A DNA stretch of 64,000 nucleotides from TMP-24 sp046348855 (GCA_046348855.1 JAXMDK010000002.1:154072-218071); one strand, 5' to 3'. Positions 41,437 through 51,011 are shown, numbered from the stretch's first letter. The notes: generated by a model from the sequence alone, not told the origin. Numbers and translations: made by a program.

Positions 41437-42461
41437 AAACGCGTCGCATCAACCTGGCGTTGCAGGGCGGGGGCGCGCACGGCGCCTTCACCTGGGGCGT
41501 GCTCGACCGGCTGCTGGAAGAGCCGGAGATCGAGATCGCCGGCATTTCCGGCACCTCGGCCGGGGCGCTGAACGGCGCGGCGCTGAAGGCGGGGCTTCTG
41601 CGCGGCGGGCGCGAGGGCGCGCGCGAGAACCTCGACTGGTTCTGGGGCGAGGTCGACCGCGCCGACGACCTGCATCTCGGCCAGTGGCTGACCTTCTGGC
41701 CGGACCTGATGCTGCGGACGATGCGGGCCTTCATCCCCTCGGCCGCGCTCGACGGGCTGAGCCATGTGGTCAGCCCCTACGACTACGGTCCCTTCTACGT
41801 CGATCCGCTGCGCCAGATCGCGGGCAGCCTGCACTTCGACCATGTCTGTTCGCCGAAGGGGCCGGCTCTGTTCGTGTCGGCCACCAACGTGCGCACCGGC
41901 AAGATCCGGGTGTTTTCGGGGGCGGAGATCACCGTCGACGCGCTGATGGCCTCGGCCTGCCTGCCGACCCTGTTCCGTACCGTCGAGATCGACGACCCGG
42001 CCACCGGGCGGCGCGAGGCCTATTGGGACGGTGGCTATTCCGGCAATCCGGCGCTGTTTCCGCTGTTCGATCCGGGCCTGCCGAACGATATCGTGGTGGT
42101 GAACATCAACCCGCTGGTGCGCGAGGAAGTCCCGCATAGCGCCGCCGACATCCTGAACCGGGTGAACGAGATCAGCTTCAACTCCTCGCTCCTGCGCGAG
42201 CTTCGGGCGATCAACTTCGTCCGGCGGCTGATCGGCGACGGCAAGATGCCGGCGGGGGCGATGAAGGATGTGTTCGTGCACATGATCGCCGACGACCGGC
42301 TGATGACCAGCCTCGGGGTGGACAGCAAGTACCTGCCCACCACGGGCATGCTGGCGGAACTGAAGGCGGCGGGCCGCAAGGCTGCAGCGCGGTTCCTGCG
42401 CGAGCATGGCGACAAGATCAACCGGGCGGGCAGCGTGGACCTGCAGGCGACCTATTCCTGA
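41433..42461 (+). CDS. Patatin-like phospholipase / putative PHB depolymerase
   Basis: A 342-residue lipid acyl hydrolase. LALQGGGAHGAFTWGVLD is the oxyanion glycine loop, GISGTSAGALNG has the nucleophile Ser42 (GxSxG), and YWDGGYSGNP has the DG pair that completes the Ser-Asp dyad. Starting at a GTG that overlaps the bdhA stop, it is translated with the hydroxybutyrate dehydrogenase. In other bacteria patatin-like enzymes act as intracellular PHB depolymerases, which would supply the BdhA substrate; this link is an inference. The 3' end overlaps the convergent DUF502 gene by ten bases. Confidence 0.85.
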   Translation: MKTRRINLALQGGGAHGAFTWGVLDRLLEEPEIEIAGISGTSAGALNGAALKAGLLRGGREGARENLDWFWGEVDRADDLHLGQWLTFWPDLMLRTMRAFIPSAALDGLSHVVSPYDYGPFYVDPLRQIAGSLHFDHVCSPKGPALFVSATNVRTGKIRVFSGAEITVDALMASACLPTLFRTVEIDDPATGRREAYWDGGYSGNPALFPLFDPGLPNDIVVVNINPLVREEVPHSAADILNRVNEISFNSSLLRELRAINFVRRLIGDGKMPAGAMKDVFVHMIADDRLMTSLGVDSKYLPTTGMLAELKAAGRKAAARFLREHGDKINRAGSVDLQATYS

Positions 42462-43171
42462 GCGCGGTCTGCTGCCGGCACCGACGGGCGTTCGGGCGGA
42501 TAGACGAGGCCGGCCGAGATGATGAGCTTGGCCGCATCCTCGATGCCGATCCGTTCGAGCATGATCACGTCGCGGCGCGGCACATAGAGCAGGAACCCCG
42601 AGGTCGGGTTCGGGGTGGTGGCCACGAAGACGGTCAGGATCTCGTCCTCGACCGGGATCTTTTCGGCGATCTCGCCCTTGGCGGCGGTCGAGACGAAGCC
42701 CACGCCCCACATGCCCTTGCGCGGATATTCGACCAGGCAGGCGCGGTCGAACTTGGCCTCACCCTGGGAAAAGACCGTCTCGGCGATCTGCTTCAGTCCG
42801 GTGTAGATCGAGCGGACGAACGGCATCCGGTCCACCAGCCCCTCGCCCCAGGTGATGAGCGACCGCCCGATCAGACCCTTGGCGATCCAGCCCACAAGGA
42901 TCGTGAAGACCAGGAACAGCACGACGCCCACGCCCCGGACCTGCACCGGCGGGGCATAGCCGAGCCAGCGTTCGATCACCACGTCGGGATGCCAGTAGCC
43001 TGGGATGAGCGGCAGCACCCAGCTGTCGATCCAGCCGACGATGTTCCAGATCAGCCAGATGGTCAGCCCGGCGGGCAGGACGACGACGAGGCCGGTCAGG
43101 AAGTTGGCGCGAAAGGCCGCCAGAGCGTTGCGGCCCGGTTGATGTTCGTGTGCAGCCTGTCTGTCGGTCAT
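42452..43171 (-). CDS. DUF502 family membrane protein
   Basis: A 239-residue protein with two membrane segments near the N-terminus (FLTGLVVVLPAGLTIWLIWNIVGW and VGVVLFLVFTILVGWI). A conserved soluble part follows: MPFVRSIYTGLKQIAETVF, then EYPRKGMWGVGFVST and FVATTPNPTSGFLLYVP, which is the DUF502 signature. The function is not known. The ATG at 43171 is six bases after GGGGG; the one at 43177 directly abuts that ribosome site. Confidence 0.9.
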   Translation of the reverse strand: MTDRQAAHEHQPGRNALAAFRANFLTGLVVVLPAGLTIWLIWNIVGWIDSWVLPLIPGYWHPDVVIERWLGYAPPVQVRGVGVVLFLVFTILVGWIAKGLIGRSLITWGEGLVDRMPFVRSIYTGLKQIAETVFSQGEAKFDRACLVEYPRKGMWGVGFVSTAAKGEIAEKIPVEDEILTVFVATTPNPTSGFLLYVPRRDVIMLERIGIEDAAKLIISAGLVYPPERPSVPAADRAQE

Positions 43172-43219
43172 CCGCATCCCCCTGTCGCGCCGACAGGATG
43201 TAGGCAGGCAGGGCGTTGG

Positions 43220-44140
43220 TCACAATGGCGGGCCGGACAGCGCCCGCGCGATCCCCGCCGCCAGGCGCGCATTGTTCAGGACCAGCGCGATGTTGGCCGC
43301 CAGCGACCGGCCGTCGGTCAGCTCGAAGATCCGCTGCAGCAGGAAGGGCGTCACCGCCTTGGCCGATATGGCCTGCGCCCCGGCCTCGCGCAGCGCCTGC
43401 TCGATGACCGGCCCGATCTCGGTGCTGGGAATTTCGGCCTCGGCCGGGATCGGGTTGGCGACCAGTTGCCCGCCCGCCAGCCCCAGCCGCGCCCGCATCC
43501 GGTGGGCCTTTGCGATCGCCTCGGCGCTGTCCAGCCGCAGGGGCGCCTTGAGGCCAGACGCGCGCGACCAGAAGGCGGGAAATTCGTCCTGCCCTACGGC
43601 GATCACCGGCACGCCGAGCGTTTCCAGCACCTCGAGCGTCTTCGGCAGGTCGAGGATCGCCTTGGCCCCGGCCGCGACCACGGTGACGGCGGTCTGCGCC
43701 AGTTCCTGAAGGTCGGCGGAAATGTCGAAGCTGGTCTCGGCCCCGCGATGGACGCCGCCGATGCCGCCGGTGGCAAAGACCGCGATCCCCGCCAGCCGCG
43801 CCCCGATCATGGTCGCCGCAACCGTCGTGGCCCCGGTGCGGCCCGCCGCCATGCAGGCCGCCAGATCGCCGCGCGACAGTTTCATCACGCCGGTGGCGCG
43901 GGCCAGCCGGTCCAGCTCGCCCGCCTCCAGCCCGGCGTGCAACTGTCCGTCCAGCACTGCGATGGTCGCCGGAACCGCGCCGTGGGCGCGCACTTCCGCC
44001 TCGACCAGCCGGGCGGTTTCCAGGTTCTGCGGCCAGGGCATGCCGTGGGTGATGATGGTCGATTCCAGCGCGACGATGGCGCGGCCCTCGGCGCGGGCGG
44101 CGGCGACTTCGGCGGACAGGCAGATCGGCAGGTCGGTCAT
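43220..44140 (-). CDS. psuG: Pseudouridine-5'-phosphate glycosidase
   Basis: A 306-residue enzyme that splits pseudouridine 5'-phosphate into uracil and ribose 5-phosphate. VALESTIITHGMPWPQNLETA, MKLSRGDLAA and ATGGIGGVHRGAETSFDISADL are in the PsuG positions, and LVANPIPAEAEIP follows. The start overlaps the kinase stop (ATGA), so the two pathway enzymes are coupled. Confidence 0.93.
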   Translation of the reverse strand: MTDLPICLSAEVAAARAEGRAIVALESTIITHGMPWPQNLETARLVEAEVRAHGAVPATIAVLDGQLHAGLEAGELDRLARATGVMKLSRGDLAACMAAGRTGATTVAATMIGARLAGIAVFATGGIGGVHRGAETSFDISADLQELAQTAVTVVAAGAKAILDLPKTLEVLETLGVPVIAVGQDEFPAFWSRASGLKAPLRLDSAEAIAKAHRMRARLGLAGGQLVANPIPAEAEIPSTEIGPVIEQALREAGAQAISAKAVTPFLLQRIFELTDGRSLAANIALVLNNARLAAGIARALSGPPL

Positions 44141-45033
44141 GTGCAATCTTCTCCTGCAACATAGCGGGCGGCGGCGGCGAGCGCGGCGGCGAGCGCCGCT
44201 TCGCGGTCGCGGCCCGCGCTTTCGGCGACGATGTGGGCGGCCATGAACGTGTCGCCGGCGCCGGTGACACGGGCCATGCCGACCGAAGGTGGTGCGGCGC
44301 AGAGGACGCCTTGCCGGGCGCAGCCGTCGGCGGCGGCCCGCGCGCCATCGGTCACCAGAACCCGCCGCGCGCCCTTGGCGATCAGGGCGGCGGCGGCTTG
44401 GGGCGCGCTGTCCGGGCTTGCGCCGCACAGAAGCGCCGCCTCCTCGAGGTTCACGTAAAGCGTGGCGTTCGCCACCGGCAAGAGCGGCGACAGCCGCAGC
44501 GCCTTGCCGGGCGAGGCGGGGGCGACCCGCAGGTCGGCGGCGCGGAACAGGGGGGAGGTGGCGATGGTGGCCAGCAGGTCGGCGGCCAGGTTGCCGTCGA
44601 GCGCGACCGGCCCGGCCCAGGGACGGTCGGCCGACCCCAGCCGCCCGTCGGCCAGGGGCGTGAGGATTGCCGCGCCGGCTTCCTCCAGCGTATGGGCATC
44701 GGCGATGGCCGCGACCAGCCCCTCTGGCCCCTCGATGGCGAGGTAACGGTCGGTCGGCCGACCCGGCGCCCGCCAGACATGGGCGCAGCCTATGCCCATC
44801 GCCTCGCAGGCGGCGATCAGATCGTCGCCCTCGGCGTCCTGGCCGATGGCGGTCAGGACCGCAGGTCGCTTGCCGAACCGCGCCAGCGTCATGGCGATGT
44901 TCAGGGCGACGCCGCCCGGCAGCCGCACGATGCGCCCCGGCCGGTCGGCGCCCGGCGGCATGGCGACCGCGGTGCGGCCGATGATGTCCCACAGGACCGC
45001 GCCAATGGACAGGATGTCGGGCTTTTCCGTCAT
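44137..45033 (-). CDS. psuK: PfkB-family sugar kinase, likely pseudouridine kinase
   Basis: A 298-residue ribokinase-fold enzyme. ILSIGAVLWDIIGRT, LPGGVALNIAMTLARFG (PfkB N-terminal signature) and VTGAGDTFMAAHI with the catalytic GAGD Asp are present. Pseudouridine kinase activity is inferred from the coupled psuG. The protein starts MTEKPDILSIG at 45033; the frame stays open upstream to 45138 without a ribosome site. No nucleoside transporter is adjacent. Confidence 0.87.
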   Translation of the reverse strand: MTEKPDILSIGAVLWDIIGRTAVAMPPGADRPGRIVRLPGGVALNIAMTLARFGKRPAVLTAIGQDAEGDDLIAACEAMGIGCAHVWRAPGRPTDRYLAIEGPEGLVAAIADAHTLEEAGAAILTPLADGRLGSADRPWAGPVALDGNLAADLLATIATSPLFRAADLRVAPASPGKALRLSPLLPVANATLYVNLEEAALLCGASPDSAPQAAAALIAKGARRVLVTDGARAAADGCARQGVLCAAPPSVGMARVTGAGDTFMAAHIVAESAGRDREAALAAALAAAARYVAGEDCT

Positions 45034-45136
45034 GGGGATGTCATCGCCCGCGCCGCCGCCGCCCGCAAGCGGCAAAAGCGCGGCCGCCGGGGATGCAATC
45101 GCGCGTCGGACCTGCCAGAATGGGGCAGGAGGCCCC

Positions 45137-45832
45137 ATGACCTACCCCGGACTGCCCCGCGCCACCGTCGATTTTCTGGCCGCGCTTGCCGTCGACAACC
45201 GCCGCGACTGGTTCGAGGCGCACCGCGACCTGTATGAGCGCGACTGGCTGGCCGCCGGACTCGATCTGGTGGCGGCGGTCGCGGCGGCGCTGCCGGGCCG
45301 CGCGCCGGGCCTGCTGGCGGTGCCGAAGCTGAACCAGTCGCTGCGCCGGCTGAACCGCGACGTGCGCTTCGCCGCCGACAAGCGACCCTACGAGCCGGCG
45401 CTGCACCTGATCCTGTCGACCGGGCCGGCCTTCAACAAGGTGCCGGGGTTCCATTTCGTTCTGCGGCCCGAGGGGCTGAGCTATGGCGGCGGCTGGTATG
45501 GGCTGGGCCCGACCGATCTTGACCGCTACCGTCGCCGGGTGTCGGACCCGGCCGACCGCGCGCGGCTGGTCGCGGCGCTGGCTCAGGCGGAAAAGACGGG
45601 CAGCACGCTCGACCCGCCGACGCTGGCGCGGGTGCCGGCGGGCTTTGCGGCCGACCCGGACTGGGATCATCTTCTACGCCGCAAGGGGGTGATCGCCCGG
45701 ACGCAGGCGCCGCTGGCGGTGCCGGACTGGCTGTTCTCGTCCGAGGCCCCGGCGCGGATTGCCGAACTGGCGGCAGCGCACCTGCCGCTCTTGGACTGGC
45801 TGACCGACCGGCGCACGCCTGCCGCCGGTTGA
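45137..45832 (+). CDS. DUF2461 / TIGR02453 family protein
   Basis: A 231-residue protein with the family N-terminus FLAALAVDNRRDWFEAHRDLYE and the conserved RLNRDVRFAADKRPYEPALHLILS, WYGLGPTDLDRYRR. The function is not known. AGGAGG lies five bases before the ATG at 45137. The frame continues far upstream, but that part lies antisense to psuK and is not protein-like. It precedes glnE by 30 bases and could be transcribed with it. Confidence 0.87.
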   Translation: MTYPGLPRATVDFLAALAVDNRRDWFEAHRDLYERDWLAAGLDLVAAVAAALPGRAPGLLAVPKLNQSLRRLNRDVRFAADKRPYEPALHLILSTGPAFNKVPGFHFVLRPEGLSYGGGWYGLGPTDLDRYRRRVSDPADRARLVAALAQAEKTGSTLDPPTLARVPAGFAADPDWDHLLRRKGVIARTQAPLAVPDWLFSSEAPARIAELAAAHLPLLDWLTDRRTPAAG

Positions 45833-45862
45833 CCCGCCCGGCGGGGGCGCTAGTCTGCCGCC

Positions 45863-48652
45863 ATGACCTTCGCCTCGCGTCTCAGCCGCTGCCCGATCGC
45901 CCACGACCCCGACCGGGCGCGCGACGCCGAGGCCCGTTTCGCCGCGATGCCGCCGGAGGTGCGGGTGCTGCTGGCCGGAACCGCCGGGTGCAGCCCCTTC
46001 CTGGCCGGGCTGATGGAGCGGGAACAGCCGTGGCTGGAGGCGGCGCTGGCCCAAGCGCCCGAGGCGGCGCTGGCGGCGGAACTGGCGGCGGTGCGGGGGC
46101 TTGGTTCCGACGACCTCGGCCCGGCCCTGCGGCGCGCCAAGGGGCGGATCGCGCTTCTGGCGGGGCTCTGCGATCTGGGCGGCGTCTGGCCGCTTGAGGA
46201 GGTGACGGGGGCGCTGACCGAACTGGCCGATACGGCGGTGCACGAAAGTCTGGTCGCGCTGACCGCCGACGAAATCCGGCGCGGCAAGCTGCCAGGCGCT
46301 GGCGCCGATGATGCGGCGGTGGCCGGCGGCATGGTGGCGCTGGCGATGGGCAAGATGGGCGCGGGCGAATTGAACTATTCGTCCGACATCGACCTGATCT
46401 GCCTCTTCGACGATGCCCGCTTCGACGCCGCCGACCTGCATGATGCCCGCGCTTCGTTCATCAAGGTGGTGCGGCGGATGACGGCGCTGCTGTCAGACCT
46501 GACCGACGCGGGCTATGTCTTCCGCACCGACCTGCGGCTACGCCCCGATGCCTCGGTCACGCCGGTCTGCATCTCGATGGCGGCGGCCGAAAGCTATTAC
46601 GAGGCGCAGGGCCGCACCTGGGAACGCGCGGCCTATATCAAGGCGCGGCCGTCGGGTGGCGATCTGGCCGCCGGCGGGCGGTTCCTGGCGTCCCTGACCC
46701 CTTTCGTCTGGCGGCGGCACCTCGATTTCGCCGCCATCCAGGACGCCCACGACATGCGCCTGCGCATCCGCGACCATAAGGGGCTGCACGGGCCGATCAC
46801 GCTGGAAGGCCACAACATGAAGCTCGGCCCCGGCGGCATCCGCGAGATCGAGTTCTTCACCCAGACCCGCCAGTTGATCGCCGGCGGCCGCGACCCCGAC
46901 CTGCGGTCGCGGGGCACGGTGCCGGCGCTGACGGCGCTGGCCGGCAAGGGCTGGGTGCCCGGCGAGGTGGCCGACGAGCTGGTTGCCCAATACCGCGCCC
47001 ACCGCGAGGTCGAACATCGCGTCCAGATGGTCAACGACGCCCAGACCCATGACCTGCCGGTCTCGCCGGAAGGGTTCGACCGGCTGGCGCGGATGATGGG
47101 CGAGGGCGACACCGCCCGGTTCCGCGCCGCCCTTCTGGACCGGCTGAACCGGGTGGCGGAACTGACCGAAGGCTTCTTTGCCCCCGGCGAGACGCGCGAG
47201 GGGCCGGAGCTGACCGCCGAGATGCGGCAGGTCACCGAAGGCTGGCGCGCCTATCCCGCGCTGAGGTCCGACCGTGCGGTGCGGATCTTCCGCCGCGTCC
47301 AGCCCGAGATCCTCGGCCGGCTGATGCGCGCCGCCAACCCCGTCGAGGCGCTGTTGCAGTTCGACGGATTCCTGCGCGGCCTGCCGACCGGGGTGCAGCT
47401 GTTTTCGCTGTTCGAGGCCAACCCGCAGTTGATCGACCTGATCGTCGACATCTGCGGCACTGCGCCGGGGCTGGCGGCTTACCTGTCGCGCAATGCCTCG
47501 GTGCTGGACGCGGTGATCGGCGGGTCGTTCTTCGCCCCCTGGCCGGGCTGTGCGGCGCTGACAGCAGCGCTGGCCGCGCGCCTGGACGAGGCCGCCGATT
47601 ACGAACGCCGGCTGGACGAGGCCCGCCGCTGGGTCAAGGAATGGCATTTTCGGGTGGGCGTCCACCATCTGCGCGGGCTGATCGACGCGGCCGAGGCCGG
47701 GCGCGAATATGCCGACCTGGCCGGCGCGGCGGTGGCGGCGCTGTGGCCGCCCTGCGTGGCCGAGTTCGCGCGCAAGCACGGCGCCCCGCCGGGGCGCGGC
47801 GCGGTGGTGGTGGGGATGGGCTCGCTCGGGGCCGAACGGCTGAACGCGGCCTCGGACCTCGATCTCATCATCCTCTACGACGATGGCGGGGTCGAAGGCT
47901 CGGACGGGCCGCGGCCCCTGGCTTCCCGCCCCTATTATGCACGCCTGACCCAGGCGTTCGTCACTGCACTGACCGCGCCGATGACCGACGGGCGGCTTTA
48001 CGAGGTGGACATGCGGCTGCGCCCCTCGGGCCGGCAGGGGCCGGTGGCGGTGTCGCTGGCCGCCTTCCGCGACTATCAGCTGACCGAGGCCTGGACCTGG
48101 GAACATCTGGCGCTGACACGGGCGCGGGTGATCGCCGGCCCGGCCGACCTGGCCGCCGAGGTCGAGGCCGTCCGGCGCGCGGTGCTGGCCGACAAGGCGG
48201 GCGGGGCCGACGTGCTGACCGACACTGCGGAAATGCGCGCACGCATCTTCGCCGCCAAGGCCCCCGACGGGGCGTGGGAGGCCAAGATCGGTCCCGGCCG
48301 GCTGCAGGACATCGAGCTTCTGGCCCAGGCCTGCGCGCTGCGCGCCGCCGACCCGGCCCGGCGGACCGAGGCACAGTTGCGCGCGGGCCTGCGCGCCGGC
48401 CTGATCGGGCGCGAGGACGAGGCGGCGCTGCAGGCGGCCTATCGGTTCTTCTGGCGGCTGCAGGCCGGCGGGCGGCTTCTCAGCGACAAGCCCATCGACA
48501 TGCAGGCGATCGGCGAGGGCGGGCGGTCGTTCCTTCTGCGCGAGACCGGCATGGCCTCGCTCGAGGCGCTCGCGTCGGAACTTGGAGCCCATGTGGCGCG
48601 CACGAGCGAGATCGTGGCCCGCGGACTGGGGCAGGATGTGGTGCGCGCTTAG
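45863..48652 (+). CDS. glnE: Bifunctional glutamine synthetase adenylyltransferase/adenylyl-removing enzyme
   Basis: A 929-residue protein that adds AMP to or removes it from glutamine synthetase, in response to PII. Two nucleotidyltransferase sites are visible: GAGELNYSSDIDLICLFDD (about residue 167) for one activity and GSLGAERLNAASDLDLIILYDD (about residue 653) for the other, each with GS/GG and DxD. A helical PII-binding segment separates them. Length is normal for alphaproteobacteria. No glnA or PII gene is in view. Confidence 0.95.
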   Translation: MTFASRLSRCPIAHDPDRARDAEARFAAMPPEVRVLLAGTAGCSPFLAGLMEREQPWLEAALAQAPEAALAAELAAVRGLGSDDLGPALRRAKGRIALLAGLCDLGGVWPLEEVTGALTELADTAVHESLVALTADEIRRGKLPGAGADDAAVAGGMVALAMGKMGAGELNYSSDIDLICLFDDARFDAADLHDARASFIKVVRRMTALLSDLTDAGYVFRTDLRLRPDASVTPVCISMAAAESYYEAQGRTWERAAYIKARPSGGDLAAGGRFLASLTPFVWRRHLDFAAIQDAHDMRLRIRDHKGLHGPITLEGHNMKLGPGGIREIEFFTQTRQLIAGGRDPDLRSRGTVPALTALAGKGWVPGEVADELVAQYRAHREVEHRVQMVNDAQTHDLPVSPEGFDRLARMMGEGDTARFRAALLDRLNRVAELTEGFFAPGETREGPELTAEMRQVTEGWRAYPALRSDRAVRIFRRVQPEILGRLMRAANPVEALLQFDGFLRGLPTGVQLFSLFEANPQLIDLIVDICGTAPGLAAYLSRNASVLDAVIGGSFFAPWPGCAALTAALAARLDEAADYERRLDEARRWVKEWHFRVGVHHLRGLIDAAEAGREYADLAGAAVAALWPPCVAEFARKHGAPPGRGAVVVGMGSLGAERLNAASDLDLIILYDDGGVEGSDGPRPLASRPYYARLTQAFVTALTAPMTDGRLYEVDMRLRPSGRQGPVAVSLAAFRDYQLTEAWTWEHLALTRARVIAGPADLAAEVEAVRRAVLADKAGGADVLTDTAEMRARIFAAKAPDGAWEAKIGPGRLQDIELLAQACALRAADPARRTEAQLRAGLRAGLIGREDEAALQAAYRFFWRLQAGGRLLSDKPIDMQAIGEGGRSFLLRETGMASLEALASELGAHVARTSEIVARGLGQDVVRA

Positions 48653-48682
48653 GCACCGGGGACCGCAATGGCGAGGAAGATC

Positions 48683-48952
48683 ATGGAACTGAGGCAGGCC
48701 GACCCGAAGGGTCTGGTGCGGGAAAGCTACGCGATCGACGGGATCACCCCCGGCGAATGCCGGTCGATCTTTCTCGACTGGGCGCTGAGCCTCGCCATCG
48801 GCACCGACACCGCCGAGGCCGCGCGGGCGCTGATCGCGCACTATGCGCTGGACCGCCCCAACCATCCGATGTCGGCGGTCCTCGCTGACGGGCTGAAGCC
48901 CGCGCCGCGCCCCAGCCGCCGCGGCGGCCGCGCCGCGCGGGTGGGTGGCTGA
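48683..48952 (+). CDS. Small conserved protein of unknown function downstream of glnE
   Basis: An 89-residue protein starting MELRQADPKGLVRESYAIDG, with ITPGECRSIFLDWALSLAIG in the middle. The tail (RPSRRGGRAARVGG) is basic. The ATG at 48683 follows GAGGAAGATC; an ATG at 48668 would add five residues. It lies 30 bases after glnE on the same strand. I remember similar proteins only as uncharacterised Rhodobacterales family members. Confidence 0.65.
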   Translation: MELRQADPKGLVRESYAIDGITPGECRSIFLDWALSLAIGTDTAEAARALIAHYALDRPNHPMSAVLADGLKPAPRPSRRGGRAARVGG

Positions 48953-48979
48953 ACATACGGCGCAGACCCACCGCCCGGT

Positions 48980-49361
48980 TCAGTTTCCGAGCCCGCCGCG
49001 CGTCAGGGTGCGATGCACATCCGCATAGAAGGCATAGGCCGGGGTCACCTGCTCGGTCCCGTGGGTGCCATGCAGATAGAGCCCGTATTTGAAGTAATTC
49101 CTCCGGGGCGCACCGGCGGTCACGTTCCGCCCTGAGATCCGCCCCCGAAGCTTGCCGTCGATGAAGACTTCGGCCAGGCCGCCGTTGCCGTCGGACCAGC
49201 GGATGTGCACTTCGAACCGATGCCAGCCGCCGCGCAGCCTTGGCAGGTCGACCAGCCTGATGCGCCACGACGGCCCACGCGCCGGGGGCGTTGATCGGCT
49301 CGGCCAGCGTGCGGCCGAAATCCGCCCCATCCCCGGCCAGGGCCGCGCCGCCCGGACCCAT
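48980..49361 (-). pseudogene. Decayed C-terminal fragment of a heparin-lyase-like polysaccharide lyase
   Basis: The end of the frame reads GWHRFEVHIRWSDGNGG, AEVFIDGKLRGRI and YFKYGLYLHGTHG with YAFYADVHRT, the pattern of the last domain in the heparin lyase I/alginate-lyase-like jelly-roll family. Upstream the same reading becomes chance-like, while a second frame carries ADFGRTLAEPINAPGAWAVVAHQ, which should precede WHRF. A frameshift therefore lies near 49255-49275, and no start or the usual N-terminal half can be found. The fragment is under 130 residues against about 230-300 for intact enzymes. Confidence 0.6.
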
Positions 49362-49481
49362 TCCGGCGAGAACCGCGCAGTCCGAAACCGCGCAAGCGAG
49401 GCATTCCGCGCGCCCTTTTTCCCAGTCCGGCGATGGTGTAGCAAGGTGCCGGACGTTTCAAGACTTCCGGCCCTCCGTCGC

Positions 49482-50288
49482 CTACCCCTCGGCCGTAACG
49501 ATCAGGGCCTGGATCGCGCTTTCCACCGGCCCTGTGCCGCGATTGCGTTCCAGCGCCTCGGCCACCCGGTCGGTCACCGCGTCGAGCGGGCCGCCGCGCG
49601 CCTCGATCTCGCTGCGCATCGGGGTTCCCTGGCACCAGGCCACCGCCGCCGCCCGGGCTGACGGCACGCGGGCGACATGGGTGATCGTCTCGATCCGCAC
49701 CTTGGAAAAGCCGGCCGCGCGCACGTCGGCCTCGATCCGGGCCGGGTCGTGATAGCCGTGCGGGATGCGGCCGATGAAGTCGGGCGGGTCGGCGGGATAC
49801 TGGCTGCGCAGCGCCGCATCGATCTCGGCGACGATCGGGTTGGTCGCCAGACTGTCCCAGACCGCAAAGACGAAGGCGCCGGCGGGCGCGAGCAGGCGGC
49901 GCGCCTCGGCCATGCCCTTCACCCGGTCGGGAAAGAACATCACCCCGAACTGGCAGGCGACGCAGTCGAAGCTACCATCGGCGAGCGGCAGCGACATGGC
50001 GTCGGCAGCCTGCCAGACCAGTCGCTGCCCTTCGGGCAAGAGCCCGCGGGCGACCTCGAGCATCGCCGGGTTCAGGTCGGTTGCCGTCAGGCTGGCCTCG
50101 GGCAGCCGGCGGGCGAGCGCGCGGGTCAGGATGCCGGTTCCCGCCGCGGTTTCCAGGATGCGCCGCGGCGCCCGGGCGGCGATCCGCGCCGCCGTGTCCT
50201 CGGCATAGGGCGTGAAGATCAGCGGCACCAGCGCCTGTTCGTAGAAGGCCGGTATGGAACCGGCGAATTTGATGTCATCGTTCGACAT
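49482..50288 (-). CDS. Class I SAM-dependent methyltransferase
   Basis: A 268-residue protein. Motif I is ILETAAGTGILTRALA (about residues 44-59), followed by LTATDLNPAMLEVAR (acidic end of strand two), WQAADAMSLPLADGSFDCVACQFGVMFFPD in pieces (motifs II-III) and EARRLLAPAGAFVFAVWDS. This is the ubiquinone/menaquinone-like (Methyltransf_11/25) fold. The substrate cannot be inferred. The ATG at 50288 gives MSNDDIKFAG; an upstream reading to 50330 is possible. Confidence 0.85.
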   Translation of the reverse strand: MSNDDIKFAGSIPAFYEQALVPLIFTPYAEDTAARIAARAPRRILETAAGTGILTRALARRLPEASLTATDLNPAMLEVARGLLPEGQRLVWQAADAMSLPLADGSFDCVACQFGVMFFPDRVKGMAEARRLLAPAGAFVFAVWDSLATNPIVAEIDAALRSQYPADPPDFIGRIPHGYHDPARIEADVRAAGFSKVRIETITHVARVPSARAAAVAWCQGTPMRSEIEARGGPLDAVTDRVAEALERNRGTGPVESAIQALIVTAEG

Positions 50289-50357
50289 GACTGCCCCGCG
50301 CGCCAGATTTTCCCGGCGGCAGGATAGCACGGCGGCGCGCCGGCGGGTGCGGCTTCT

Positions 50358-51011
50358 TCAGCCCTGCGAGCGGCGCGGCAGGGCGGCGGCGGTGCGGGCC
50401 AGTGCCTCGATCCGCGTCCAGTCGCCGGCGGCCACGGCATCGGCCGGCGCGACCCAGCTGCCGCCGACGCAGAGGATGTTCTTCTGGCTCAGGTAATCGG
50501 CGACGTTCGCCGGCCCGATGCCGCCGGTCGGGCAGAAGCCGACCTGCGGGATCGGCGCGCCAAGCGCCTTCAGCGCCGCAGCCCCGCCCGAGGACTCAGC
50601 CGGAAAGAACTTCTGCACGGTGAAGCCCTTTTCCAGAAGCACCATCACCTCGGTCGCCGTCACCGCGCCGGGCAGCAGGGGCAGGCCCTCGTCCTCGCAG
50701 GCGGCGATGATCCGGTCGGTCGCGCCGGGCGAGACGCCGAAGCGCGCGCCTGCCGCCTTGGCCGCCTTGACATCGGCGGGGGTCAGCAGCGTTCCGGCGC
50801 CGACGACGCCGCCCGGCTCCTCGGCCATCGCCCGGATCGCATCGAGCGCGGCGGGTGTCCTGAGCGTGACCTCGAGCGCCGGCAGGCCGCCCGCGACCAG
50901 CGCCCGCGCCAGGTTTGCCGCATGGGCGGCATCGGCGATCACCAGCACCGGCACCACCGGGGCAAGCGCGCAGATGCGCGCGGCTTCGAGACTTTGCTGG
51001 GCGGGGGTCAT
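50358..51011 (-). CDS. eda: 2-dehydro-3-deoxy-phosphogluconate (KDPG) aldolase
   Basis: A 217-residue class I aldolase that splits KDPG into pyruvate and glyceraldehyde 3-phosphate, the second Entner-Doudoroff step. ARALVAGGLPALEVTLRTPAAL holds the conserved Glu, VVGAGTLLT and GVSPGATD follow, and KGFTVQKFFPAE contains the Schiff-base lysine. GFCPTGGIGPANVADYL binds phosphate. It starts 53 bases after edd and shares its transcript. Confidence 0.95.
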   Translation of the reverse strand: MTPAQQSLEAARICALAPVVPVLVIADAAHAANLARALVAGGLPALEVTLRTPAALDAIRAMAEEPGGVVGAGTLLTPADVKAAKAAGARFGVSPGATDRIIAACEDEGLPLLPGAVTATEVMVLLEKGFTVQKFFPAESSGGAAALKALGAPIPQVGFCPTGGIGPANVADYLSQKNILCVGGSWVAPADAVAAGDWTRIEALARTAAALPRRSQG

